DNA of 64,000 nucleotides from Nonomuraea sp. PA05. Its GTDB lineage: Bacteria > Actinomycetota > Actinomycetes > Streptosporangiales > Streptosporangiaceae. Location: positions 1 to 64,000 of the forward strand of contig NZ_VSEY01000056.1 in NCBI RefSeq assembly GCF_008086045.1, in the 5' to 3' direction. Position numbers and translations under genes: made by a program. Below the pieces are notes generated by a model. The model was not told where the DNA came from and searched no databases. It was given only the letters and a program-made list of their open reading frames with translations. Every line of letters starts with the position of its first letter. Position 1 is the first letter of the stretch. Shown here piece after piece: positions 56,313 to 64,000 of the stretch.

Positions 56313-57617
56313 ATGGCCCCTCGCATCCGGCGGCTCGGCCTGCCGTTGCTCACCGCGTCCCTTCTCGCCCTGGCGACGGCGTGCGGCGGAGGCGGCGGCG
56401 CAGGCGGCGACACCGCCACCGAGTCGAGCGCCAAGCCCGGAGAGAAGATCAAGCTGACCGTCGACCTGTTCGGCGACTTCGGCTTCAAACCGCTCTACGA
56501 CGAGTACAAGAAGACCCACCCGAACATCGAGATCGTCGAGAACGTCACGCAGTTCAACGACCACCACAGCAACCTGGTCAAGCGGCTGGCCACGAACGCC
56601 GGCGCGGGGGACGTCGCGGCGGTCGAGGTGGGCTACATCAGCACGTTCACCGCCCAGCCGGGCAAGTTCGCCGACCTCAAGCAGTACGGGCTCGACAAGC
56701 GCCAGGCCGACTACCTCGACTGGAAGTGGCAGCAGGGCCTGAGCAAGGACGGCGCCCAGGTGCTCGGCCTCGGCACCGACGTCGGCGGCCTGGCCATGTG
56801 CTACCGCAAGGACCTGTTCAAGAAGGCCGGGCTGCCCGAGGGCCGCGAGGAGGTGTCGGCGCTCTGGCCCACCTGGGAGCAGTACATCGAGACGGGCAAG
56901 AAGTTCGCCGCCGCCAACGTGGCCGGGGCCAAGTTCGTGGACTCCCCCGGTGAGATCTTCCGCGCCATGGTCAACCAGGCGCCCGTCGGCCTGTACGACG
57001 CCCAGGACAACATCATCGTGGACTCCAACCCCGACGTGAAGAAGGCCTGGGACCTGTCGAACCAGCTCACCGCGGACGGCTTGACCGCCAAGCTGGCCGC
57101 CTTCTCGCCGCCGTGGAACACCGGCTTCGCCAAGGGCTCGTTCGCCACGATCATCTGCCCGGCCTGGATGACCGGCTTCATCCAGGAGCAGGCCAAGGAC
57201 TCGGCCGGCAAGTGGGACATCGCCAACGTGCCCGGCGGCTCGGGCAACAGCGGCGGCTCGCACCTGATGGTGCCCAAGCAGAGCAAGCACCCGAAGGAGG
57301 CGGCCGAGCTGATCGACTTCCTCACCTCCAAGGAGAACCAGGCCAAGGTCTTCAAGGAGGAGGGCACCTTCCCGTCGATCCCGGCCCTGTACGACGACCC
57401 GTCGATCCAGAACTTCACCAAGCCGTTCTTCGGCGACGCCCCCATCGGCAAGATCTACTCCGACGCCGCCAAGGCGCTCAAGCCGCAGCACCTCGGCCCC
57501 AAGGAGGCCGACGTGCGCACCGCCATCGGCAACGGCCTCGGCCGCGTCGAGCAGGGCAAGCAGACGCCGGAAGAGGCGTGGGCGCAGGTGCTCGAGGACG
57601 TACAGAAGATCAAATGA
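56313..57617 (+). CDS. cebE: ABC sugar transporter, substrate-binding lipoprotein (CebE-like)
   Basis: A 434-residue family-1 solute-binding protein with a signal peptide ending LATAC (lipidated Cys near residue 24), a Gly-rich linker and the mature start KIKLTVDLFGDFGF. The gene order binding protein, permease, permease, beta-glucosidase, LacI regulator is that of the Streptomyces cellobiose/cellotriose system cebEFG-bglC-cebR, so a beta-glucoside oligosaccharide is the likely ligand. AGGAGG precedes ATG 56313. It overlaps the next gene by ATGA. Confidence 0.88.
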   Translation: MAPRIRRLGLPLLTASLLALATACGGGGGAGGDTATESSAKPGEKIKLTVDLFGDFGFKPLYDEYKKTHPNIEIVENVTQFNDHHSNLVKRLATNAGAGDVAAVEVGYISTFTAQPGKFADLKQYGLDKRQADYLDWKWQQGLSKDGAQVLGLGTDVGGLAMCYRKDLFKKAGLPEGREEVSALWPTWEQYIETGKKFAAANVAGAKFVDSPGEIFRAMVNQAPVGLYDAQDNIIVDSNPDVKKAWDLSNQLTADGLTAKLAAFSPPWNTGFAKGSFATIICPAWMTGFIQEQAKDSAGKWDIANVPGGSGNSGGSHLMVPKQSKHPKEAAELIDFLTSKENQAKVFKEEGTFPSIPALYDDPSIQNFTKPFFGDAPIGKIYSDAAKALKPQHLGPKEADVRTAIGNGLGRVEQGKQTPEEAWAQVLEDVQKIK

Positions 57618-58576
57618 GCACCCTTCCCCTCGCGGTCACGCGACGGCGTAGGCGCAGCGTGCGGCACACCCTCGACCTGAGGGTGTCGCCGTACGCCTAC
57701 GTGGCCCCGTTCTTCCTGCTGTTCTGCGCCTTCGGGCTGTTCCCGCTGGTCTACACGGCCTGGGTGAGCCTGCACGAGTGGACGTTGCTCTCCGACACTC
57801 AGGAGTTCGTCGGCCTGGGCAACTACTCGACGCTGCTCACCGACGCCTACTTCTGGAACGCCACCTTCAACACCCTGTCGATCGGCGTGCTGTCGACCGT
57901 GCCGCAGCTCGCGCTGGCCATCTGGCTGGCGCACCTGCTCAACCGGCGGCTGCGTCTCCAGACGTTCTTCCGGATCGCGCTGCTGCTGCCGAACGTCACC
58001 AGCGTGGTGGCGGTAGTGGTGATCTTCAGCCAGCTCTTCGGCCGGGACTTCGGCATGATCAACTGGATGCTGTCCTGGTTCGGCGTCGGTCACATCGACT
58101 GGGCGGCGGGCACGGCCACCTCGCACGTCGCGCTGTCGGTGATGATCATGTGGCGCTGGACCGGCTACAACGCGCTGATCTTCCTGGCCGCGATGCAGGC
58201 CGTCCCGCGCGAGCTGTACGAGGCCGCCACCATCGACGGCGCAGGCAACTTCACCCAGCTCCGCAAGATCACCATCCCGATGATCCGGCCGACGATCATC
58301 TTCGTGGTCATCGTCTCCACGATCGGCGCCATGCAGATCATCGCCGAGCCCATGCTGTTCGGGCAGAGCAGCGGCGGCGGTGGCGGCATCGCAACGGGCG
58401 GCCCCGACCGCCAGTTCCAGACGCTGGCGCTGTTCGTCTACGAGCAGGGCTTCGCGAACTCGACGTTCGACTTCGGCTACGCCTCGGCGGCGTCGTGGCT
58501 GATGTTCGTGGCCGTGGTGATCGTCGCGGGGATCAACTTCCTGATCACCCGCAAGGTGAAGGGAGGTCTGGTGTGA
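57614..58576 (+). CDS. cebF: ABC sugar transporter permease (CebF-like)
   Basis: A 320-residue MalF-type permease: Arg-rich cytoplasmic N-terminus, six membrane helices and EAA loop LYEAATIDGAGNFTQLRKITIPM. ATG 57614 overlaps the stop of the binding-protein gene and its own end overlaps the next start (GTGA). A long Gly-rich external loop (SSGGGGGIATGG) before the last helices is typical of this subfamily. Confidence 0.92.
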   Translation: MSTLPLAVTRRRRRSVRHTLDLRVSPYAYVAPFFLLFCAFGLFPLVYTAWVSLHEWTLLSDTQEFVGLGNYSTLLTDAYFWNATFNTLSIGVLSTVPQLALAIWLAHLLNRRLRLQTFFRIALLLPNVTSVVAVVVIFSQLFGRDFGMINWMLSWFGVGHIDWAAGTATSHVALSVMIMWRWTGYNALIFLAAMQAVPRELYEAATIDGAGNFTQLRKITIPMIRPTIIFVVIVSTIGAMQIIAEPMLFGQSSGGGGGIATGGPDRQFQTLALFVYEQGFANSTFDFGYASAASWLMFVAVVIVAGINFLITRKVKGGLV

Positions 58577-59376
58577 GACTGCGATACCTGACCCTGACCG
58601 CGGTGGCCTTCTTCTCGGCCTTCCCGCTGTACTACAGCGTCGTGGTGGCCTCCAGGCACAACTCCGCGCTGGCCGAGGTGCCGCCGCCGCTGATCCCCGG
58701 TGGCAACTTCTTCGCCAACGTGTCCCGGGTCTTCGACACCGTGCCCTTCGGGCTGGCGCTGGCCAACTCGTTCATGGTGGCGGGAGCGATCTCGATCGCG
58801 GTGATGTTCTTCTCGACGCTGGCCGGGTTCGCCTTCGCCAAGCTGAAGTTCAGGGGCAGGAACATCATGCTGGTGATCACGGTCGCGACCATGATGGTGC
58901 CCGCCCAGCTCGGCATCATCCCGCTCTACATGCTCATGGTGAAGCTGGAGTGGACCGGCACCAACTACGCGCTGATCGTGCCCGCGCTGGTCAACGCGTT
59001 CGGCGTGTTCTTCATGACGCAGTACCTCTCGCGCGCCCTGCCCACCGAGCTGCTGGAGGCCGGCCGGGTGGACGGCTGCACGACGTGGGGGCTGTTCTGG
59101 CACGTCGTGCTGCCCGCCGCGCGGCCCGCGGCGGCGGTGCTGGGCATGCTGACGTTCATGTCGGCCTGGAACGACTACTTCTGGCCGCTGGTCGTGCTCA
59201 CCCCGGACAATCCGACCGTCCAGGTGGCGCTCTCGACCCTGGCCAGCGGGTACGTCAACGACTACGTGCTCGGCCTGGCGGGAACGGCGATCGGGACCCT
59301 GCCGCTCGTCGCCGTCTTCGCGCTGTTCGGCAAACAAATCATCGGCGGAATCATGCAAGGAGCTGTTAAGGGATGA
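58573..59376 (+). CDS. cebG: ABC sugar transporter permease (CebG-like)
   Basis: A 267-residue MalG-type permease with six membrane helices and EAA loop LLEAGRVDGCTTWGLFWHVVLPA. GTG 58573 overlaps the upstream stop and GGGAGG stands ahead of it. Its stop overlaps the beta-glucosidase ATG. The ATPase would be the shared MsiK-type protein encoded elsewhere. Confidence 0.92.
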   Translation: MRLRYLTLTAVAFFSAFPLYYSVVVASRHNSALAEVPPPLIPGGNFFANVSRVFDTVPFGLALANSFMVAGAISIAVMFFSTLAGFAFAKLKFRGRNIMLVITVATMMVPAQLGIIPLYMLMVKLEWTGTNYALIVPALVNAFGVFFMTQYLSRALPTELLEAGRVDGCTTWGLFWHVVLPAARPAAAVLGMLTFMSAWNDYFWPLVVLTPDNPTVQVALSTLASGYVNDYVLGLAGTAIGTLPLVAVFALFGKQIIGGIMQGAVKG

Positions 59377-60743
59377 TCTTTCCCGAGGACTTCGTCTGGG
59401 GTGCCGCCACGGCCTCCTACCAGATCGAGGGGGCGGTCAAGGAGGACGGGCGGGGCCAGTCGATCTGGGACACCTTCTCCCACGCCCCCGGGAACGTGGC
59501 CGACGGCGACACCGGCGACGTGGCCTGCGACCACTATCACCGCTACGGCGACGACATCGAGCTGATGCGCGAGCTGCGGCTGGCGGCCTACCGGTTCTCG
59601 GTGGCCTGGCCGCGCATCCAGCCGGACGGCGAGGGCCCGGTCAACCCGCGCGGCCTGGCGTTCTACGACAAGCTCGTAGATGAACTACTAGCCGCCGAAA
59701 TTTCGCCATATGTCACGCTTTATCACTGGGATCTACCCCAAGCCCTCGAAGACCGCGGCGGCTGGACGAACCGGGACACCGCCTACCGCTTCGCCGACTA
59801 CGCCGAAGCCGTCCACGCCAAGCTCGGCGACCGCGTCGACAACTGGGCCACGCTCAACGAGCCCTGGGTGGCCGCCTTCCTCGGCTACGGCAACGGCGTG
59901 CACGCGCCCGGCCGCCGCCGCGCCGCCGACGCCATGCGCTCGGCCCACCACCTGCTGCTCGGCCACGGCCTGGCGGCCAGGAGGCTGCGCGACGCCGGCG
60001 CGCGCAAGCTCATGCTCGTCGTCAACTCCTCCCCCGTCCTCACGCCCGCCCAGGTCAACGACCCCTCGGCGGTGCCGAGCGAGGCGGACGCGGCCGCGGT
60101 GCACCGCGTCCACGCGCTGCTGACCAGGCAGTTCCTCGACCCCGCCGTCTACGGGACGTACCCGGAGGAGGTGCTGGAGGCGGCGGCCCGCAACGGCGGC
60201 ACGGAGCACATCCAGGACGGCGACCTGGAGCTGATCAACGCCCCGATCGACCTGGTCGGCGTCAACTACTACAACCCGTGCGTGGTCGAGTCGGGCCCGG
60301 GGCTGCCGGCCGACGCCGCGTGGCCTGGCTCGGAGGACGTCAGGTTCGCCACGGCCGACGCGCCGACCACCGCGATGGGCTGGCCCATCGTGCCGGACGG
60401 GCTGTCGCGGCTGCTCGTCCGGCTCTCCCAGGACTACCCGCAGGTCGGGCTCATGGTCACGGAGAACGGCGCCGCCTTCGACGACGTCGTACGCGACGGC
60501 CGGGTGCACGACGACGAGCGGGTCGCCTACCTCGACGGGCACCTGCGCGAGGTGCACCGGGCCATCGAGGCGGGCGCCGACCTGCGCGGCTACCTGGTGT
60601 GGTCGCTGCTCGACAACTTCGAGTGGGCCGAGGGCTACCGGCGGCGCTTCGGCATCGTGCACGTCGACTACGCGACCCTGGAGCGCGTCCCCAAGGACAG
60701 CGCGCTGTGGTACCGGGACGTGATCGTCAGGAACGGCCTGTAG
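59373..60743 (+). CDS. bglC: GH1 beta-glucosidase
   Basis: A 456-residue cytosolic family-1 glycosidase (EC 3.2.1.21). The N-terminal FVWGAATASYQIEGA signature, acid/base Glu163 in the LNEPW motif and nucleophile Glu364 in VTENGAAF are intact. It hydrolyses cellobiose or short beta-glucosides brought in by the preceding transporter. No signal peptide is present. The ATGA overlap with the permease gene makes it the fourth gene of the operon. A short stretch near 59685-59735 is less GC-rich than the rest. Confidence 0.94.
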   Translation: MIFPEDFVWGAATASYQIEGAVKEDGRGQSIWDTFSHAPGNVADGDTGDVACDHYHRYGDDIELMRELRLAAYRFSVAWPRIQPDGEGPVNPRGLAFYDKLVDELLAAEISPYVTLYHWDLPQALEDRGGWTNRDTAYRFADYAEAVHAKLGDRVDNWATLNEPWVAAFLGYGNGVHAPGRRRAADAMRSAHHLLLGHGLAARRLRDAGARKLMLVVNSSPVLTPAQVNDPSAVPSEADAAAVHRVHALLTRQFLDPAVYGTYPEEVLEAAARNGGTEHIQDGDLELINAPIDLVGVNYYNPCVVESGPGLPADAAWPGSEDVRFATADAPTTAMGWPIVPDGLSRLLVRLSQDYPQVGLMVTENGAAFDDVVRDGRVHDDERVAYLDGHLREVHRAIEAGADLRGYLVWSLLDNFEWAEGYRRRFGIVHVDYATLERVPKDSALWYRDVIVRNGL

Positions 60744-60776
60744 ATTCTTTGACGTGCTCTCCCTCCTGGTGCAGAC

Positions 60777-61772
60777 ATGAGACGCCCGACCCTTGAGGCG
60801 GTCGCCGCCCGCGCGGGCGTTTCGCGCGCCACCGCCTCCCGCGTGGTCAACGGACAGACGACGGTGGCGCCGCACATCCGCGACGCCGTGCTGCGCGCGA
60901 TCGACGAACTGGGCTACGTGCCCAACTCCGCCGCGCGCAGCCTGGTCACCCAGCGCACCGACTCGGTGGCCCTGGTCGTCAGCGAGCCGGGGACCAGGGT
61001 CTTCTCCGAAGATCCGCTGTTCTCCACCGCGATCAGGTCCGCCTCGGTGGAGCTGGAGGCGATCAACAAGCAGGTCGTGCTCATGCTGGCGTCCTCGCCG
61101 AAGAGCCACGCCAGGGTGGAGCGTTACATCTCCGGCGGCCACGTCGACGGGGTCATGCTGCTGTCCATGCACGGCGCCGACCCGCTGCCCGCCGCGCTGT
61201 CCAGGCTGCGGGTGCCGGTCGTCTCGTACGGGCGTCCCGCCGTCCCGGTGGACATCCCGTTCGTCGACAACGACAACGTCGGCGGGGCCGAGGCCGGGGT
61301 GCGGCACCTGGTGGAGACCGGGCGGCGCAGGATCGCCACCATCGCCGGGCCACAGGACATGATCGCCGGCCAGGACCGCCTGTCCGGCTACCGCAACGTG
61401 CTGCGCGACTCCGACCGCCGCTCCATCGTGGCGGTCGGCGACTTCACCCGCGAGTCAGGCGCGATCGCGATGCGCCAGCTCCTCGGCGACGACCCGGCGC
61501 TCGACGCCGTGTTCGTGGCCAACGACATGATGGCGGTCGGGGCCCTGCAGTCGCTGCGCCAGGCCGGGCGGCGGGTGCCCGACGACGTGGCCGTGGTCGG
61601 GTTCGACGACGTCGAGGCGGCCAAGTACACCGAGCCGCCGCTGACGACGCTGCGGCACCCGATCGCCGAGCAGGCGGCGGCCATGGTCAGGCTGCTGCTC
61701 AACCTGTTCGAGGGCGGGCCGACCGATCCGATCATCCTGCCCACGGAGCTGGTGATCAGAGAGTCGGCCTAG
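60777..61772 (+). CDS. cebR: LacI-family repressor (CebR-like)
   Basis: A 331-residue regulator: N-terminal helix-turn-helix and hinge (TLEAVAARAGVSRATASRVVNG, then NSAARSLVTQRTDSVALVV), followed by a periplasmic-binding-protein-like sensor (VDNDNVGGAEAGVRHLVETGRRRIATIAGP, VVGFDDVEAAKYTEPPLTTLRHP). It lies 33 bp after the beta-glucosidase gene. The two GAGAG-CTCTC palindromes ahead of the operon are its probable sites, with cellobiose as likely inducer. Confidence 0.92.
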   Translation: MRRPTLEAVAARAGVSRATASRVVNGQTTVAPHIRDAVLRAIDELGYVPNSAARSLVTQRTDSVALVVSEPGTRVFSEDPLFSTAIRSASVELEAINKQVVLMLASSPKSHARVERYISGGHVDGVMLLSMHGADPLPAALSRLRVPVVSYGRPAVPVDIPFVDNDNVGGAEAGVRHLVETGRRRIATIAGPQDMIAGQDRLSGYRNVLRDSDRRSIVAVGDFTRESGAIAMRQLLGDDPALDAVFVANDMMAVGALQSLRQAGRRVPDDVAVVGFDDVEAAKYTEPPLTTLRHPIAEQAAAMVRLLLNLFEGGPTDPIILPTELVIRESA

Positions 61773-62216
61773 GGTGCCGTCGGCCCCGCCCGCGCGGACG
61801 TCCGCATGGCGCTGACCGCGTTCAACAAGAACCGGCAGGCGATCGCGAGCGAGCTGGTCCGGCTGCGCGGCGAGAACTGCTGGGTGGACATCGTGTACTA
61901 CGACAACCGCCCGCAGGACGCCAAGAGCGTCGACGACACCATCCGCTCGATCCTCGCCACGACGGTCAACGGGCGCACGATCCAGGTCACGCCGTGCCGG
62001 TGCACGGTGGGGACGCGGGAGGTCGTGACGCACAACAAGCTCATGATGATCGACGGGTTCTACGACGACGACATCACGCCGCGCGTCTACACGGGCAGCG
62101 CCAACTTCACCGCCCTGGAGAACGCCGACGACGCCTTCCTCCGGATCTCCGGCCGGGCCGTCCACGACCAGTACCTGTCCTGGTTCTACGGGCTGCGGAG
62201 CGCCTGCAGACAATAG
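61773..62216 (+). pseudogene. C-terminal remnant of a phospholipase D-like protein
   Basis: The frame matches only the second half of a two-HKD phospholipase-D-family protein: VRMALTAFNKNRQAIA, then the HKD-type motif HNKLMMIDGFYDDD and VYTGSANFTALENADDAFLRI. The first HKD half and any signal peptide are absent. Recognisable sequence begins directly after the cebR stop, in the same frame, before the first ATG (61806), so a deletion joined cebR to the middle of the old gene. A 136-residue product from 61806 is possible but would lack half the active site. Confidence 0.75.
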
Positions 62217-62221
62217 GTGGC

Positions 62222-63106
62222 ATGATCTCCCGCAGTGCCGCCGTGTCCGCCGCCGTCGCCGTCGCCGAGGAGCACGGGGTGCGGGTGGTGGAGCCGGTGG
62301 TGCTGAACGACTCCTTCAACCTGCGCATCCTGCTGCGGCCCGCACCCGTCGTGGCGCGGGTGCCCACCACCACCGCCCTCGGCCGGCCCGACCCCGCCGG
62401 GGCGCTGGGGCGGGAGGTGGCGGTCGTGTCGTACCTGCGCGACGCGGGCGCGCCGGTGGTGCCGCCCAGCGACCTGCTGCCCGCCGGGCCTCATCTGCGG
62501 GACGGCGTCGCGATGTCGTTCTGGGCGCACGTCCCGCACGATCCCGGCCACGTCGTCACGCCTGACGTGGCCGGGGGGATGCTCGCTGAGCTGCACGCGG
62601 TGTTGCGCGGGTTTCCCGGCGAGCTGCCGTTCCTCGAGCCGGTGCTGGACGAGCCGGTGCGGCTGCTGGACCTGCTGTCCGAGAGGGGTTCAGGGCTGGT
62701 CGGGGCCGGGGAGCTGGCGCGGCTGCGGGAGGCGCACGCGGCACTCGCCGCCCAGGTACGGGACGAGGCCGCCGGCGTTCAAGCCGTGCATGGGGACGCG
62801 CATCCCGGCAACCTCCTCGCCACGCCCGCCGGGCTGCTCTGGAACGACTTCAAGGAGTGCATGGCGGCACCCGTGGAATGGGACCTGGCCTGCCTGCTCC
62901 GGACGACGCGGCTCGACGGCCGGGCGGCGGTGCGGGCGTACGGGACAGACCCCGGCGCGCCCGGCCTGCGGGCGTTCCTGGCGGCGCGCGGGCTGCAGGG
63001 CACGCTGTGGGTGCTGGCCAGGGCGCTGCGTTTCCCCGGCCAGGCGGGCGCGGCCCGCTCGACGCTGCGGACGTGGCTCAGCGACCCCAGCGGCGCCATC
63101 CGATAG
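62222..63106 (+). CDS. Aminoglycoside phosphotransferase-like kinase
   Basis: A 294-residue APH/choline-kinase-fold protein. The catalytic loop VHGDAHPGNLL and the metal-binding WNDFKECMAAPVEWDLACLL are complete. The N-lobe is less typical, as in many actinomycete APH proteins of unknown substrate, so resistance should not be assumed. ATG 62222 has AGGTGG close upstream. It stands 5 bp after the phospholipase remnant. Confidence 0.85.
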   Translation: MISRSAAVSAAVAVAEEHGVRVVEPVVLNDSFNLRILLRPAPVVARVPTTTALGRPDPAGALGREVAVVSYLRDAGAPVVPPSDLLPAGPHLRDGVAMSFWAHVPHDPGHVVTPDVAGGMLAELHAVLRGFPGELPFLEPVLDEPVRLLDLLSERGSGLVGAGELARLREAHAALAAQVRDEAAGVQAVHGDAHPGNLLATPAGLLWNDFKECMAAPVEWDLACLLRTTRLDGRAAVRAYGTDPGAPGLRAFLAARGLQGTLWVLARALRFPGQAGAARSTLRTWLSDPSGAIR

Positions 63107-63115
63107 CCCTCTCGG

Positions 63116-63643
63116 TCACACGCGGAAGACGCGGAGCTGGAGGGCGAGCGTGGAGTAGTAGCCGACCAGCGTGGTCAGCTCGAACAGCTCCCGCTCCCCC
63201 AGCACCGCGTACTCCTCCTCGTCCAGATCCCCCTCGGCCACCAGCGCCCGCGCCACCCGCAGCACCGCCGCCTCGCCCGCGTCGGCGAGCGGCAGCGGCG
63301 AGCCGTCGCGCAACGCCGCGAGCTGCTCCTCGGTGAAGCCCAGCTCGCGCGCGATCGGCTCGTGCGCGGCCCGCTCGAACGCGCTGTCCCGGTGCCCGGC
63401 CACGATCAGGATCGCCAGCTCCCGCGCCCGGTCGGTGAGCGTGGAGCGGTAGCGGACGGCGGCCCCCAGCTCCTGGAGCGGATCGCCGAGCGGCGGGCTG
63501 AGCAGCATCGCGTTGAAGGGCCCGGTGAGCCCGCCCTCCTCGTCCACCATGAACCGGCCGCGCGGCCCCGAGGTGATCCTGTCGTAGAGGGCGCGGGCCT
63601 CCGGGCCCAGCTCGTCCGGTGGTGTCCTGCGCAGGCGTGCCAT
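63116..63643 (-). CDS. Carboxymuconolactone decarboxylase-family protein
   Basis: A 175-residue AhpD-like helical protein. The family core RARELAILIVAGHRDSAFERAAHEPIARELGF is present with its Glu and His, but the C-x-x-C redox pair of true AhpD is absent, so a decarboxylase or unknown role is more likely than a peroxidase partner. ATG 63643 is chosen because the conserved N-terminus MARLRRTPPDELGPEARALYD starts there. It converges with the APH gene and is divergent from the acetyltransferase. Confidence 0.88.
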   Translation of the reverse strand: MARLRRTPPDELGPEARALYDRITSGPRGRFMVDEEGGLTGPFNAMLLSPPLGDPLQELGAAVRYRSTLTDRARELAILIVAGHRDSAFERAAHEPIARELGFTEEQLAALRDGSPLPLADAGEAAVLRVARALVAEGDLDEEEYAVLGERELFELTTLVGYYSTLALQLRVFRV

Positions 63644-63698
63644 TCCGTGATCGTAGCCGCCTCTTCTCGGCGCCCCCGGGGAGGTGTTCTGTGGAGGC

Positions 63699-64000
63699 AT
63701 GACGGCGATGTCCACGAAACGGCTGGAGTTACGCCCCGCCGGGCTGCGCGACCTCGGCGTGCTCGTCCGGCACTGGAACGACCCAAGCGTCAGGCGCTAC
63801 CTGTTCGACGACAGGGAGGTCGATCCCCGCCTGGCGGAGACGCTGCTGCGCGACAGCGAGACCGGCTTCGCGCGGCACGGGTACGGGCTGTGGCAGATCT
63901 TCCTCCAGGACGTGCTGATCGGGGTCTGCGGGCTGCGGCGGCGCGGCGAGGAGCGGGTGGAGCTGCTCTACAGCCTGGACCCAGGCCACTGGGGCGCCGG
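63699..64000 (+). CDS. GNAT-family acetyltransferase, 3' end outside window
   Basis: The frame starts at ATG 63699, with GGAGG three bases upstream, and runs off the end of the window. The visible 100 residues fit the RimJ/RimL-like GNAT fold: RLELRPAGLRDLGVLVRHWNDPSVRRYLFDD, then GLWQIFLQDVLIGVCGLRR and VELLYSLDPGHWGAG, the beginning of the acetyl-CoA-binding segment. The substrate is unknown. Confidence 0.85.
   Translation, partial: MTAMSTKRLELRPAGLRDLGVLVRHWNDPSVRRYLFDDREVDPRLAETLLRDSETGFARHGYGLWQIFLQDVLIGVCGLRRRGEERVELLYSLDPGHWGA

Noticed and set aside
62222..63106. Aminoglycoside resistance gene
   Set aside because: Only the general APH fold is visible; actinomycetes carry many such kinases, and no resistance-specific residues or cluster support the call.
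1..64000. CRISPR array, prophage, transposon or tRNA genes
   Set aside because: No regularly spaced repeats with unique spacers, no transposase, integrase or phage structural frames and no cloverleaf-like segment were found; the repeats seen are direct head-to-tail arrays.

Overview
This window is chromosomal DNA from a very GC-rich, filamentous-type actinomycete. A Streptosporangiaceae member such as Nonomuraea fits best, although no rRNA or marker gene fixes the genus. The signs are strong G/C wobble bias, many GTG starts, lipoproteins with actinobacterial lipoboxes, ABC sugar importers without their own ATPase, CebR-type and IdeR-type operators, a B12-dependent fused acyl-CoA mutase, and genes packed tail to tail with overlapping 3' ends. 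No tRNA, rRNA, CRISPR array, insertion sequence or prophage was seen.

Layout. 0-2 kb: the 3' part of a peroxiredoxin with a repeat-filled N-terminus, and an unknown protein. 2.2-9.3 kb: the glycogen-to-trehalose operon treX-treY-treZ (minus strand), divergent from the mechanosensitive channel gene mscL. 9.3-13 kb: a hypothetical gene and a large NACHT-LRR ATPase resembling bacterial NLR defence proteins. 13-16 kb: proline iminopeptidase, a PAP2 phosphatase with a repetitive tail, a small orphan gene and a universal stress protein. 16-22 kb: a double (pseudo plus active) histidine kinase, a NarL-type regulator and a MacB-like ABC exporter.

22-34.6 kb is the most unusual metabolic block. It holds glucosyl-3-phosphoglycerate synthase with a GT4 glycosyltransferase, a Gfo/Idh/MocA oxidoreductase coupled to a zinc-free MDR dehydrogenase, a GH63-like hydrolase resembling glucosylglycerate hydrolase, a second MDR enzyme, two TIM-barrel isomerase/lyase-like proteins, a complete sugar ABC importer and a ROK regulator. 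It looks like a locus for making and/or salvaging a glucosylglycerate-type glycoside. With treXYZ and mscL it gives the first 35 kb an osmoadaptation theme.

34.6-49 kb: a metal/cobalamin-receptor-like protein, a DUF574-type methyltransferase, an F420-type oxidoreductase, thiol peroxidase, a TrmB/LuxR regulator paired with a secreted subtilase, IcmF divergent from a glucose dehydrogenase, and a CHAP-domain membrane protein. 48.4-52 kb: a PP2C phosphatase divergent from an N6-adenine DNA methylase and a Ser/Thr kinase, with a shared inverted repeat between them. 52-56.1 kb: an iron-siderophore uptake set (two permeases, esterase, binding protein, no ATPase) flanked by IdeR-like boxes. 56.2-61.8 kb: a cellobiose-type cebEFG-bgl-cebR cluster with two LacI operators. 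61.8-64 kb: a truncated phospholipase-D remnant, an aminoglycoside-phosphotransferase-like kinase, a carboxymuconolactone-decarboxylase-like protein and the start of a GNAT acetyltransferase.

A pattern cutting across these regions is the number of GC-rich tandem repeats. Inside genes the units are multiples of three (24, 48, 27, 39 and 12 bp) and insert low-complexity peptide into otherwise ordinary enzymes. Between genes the units are 41, 44/45, about 15 and 7 bp.
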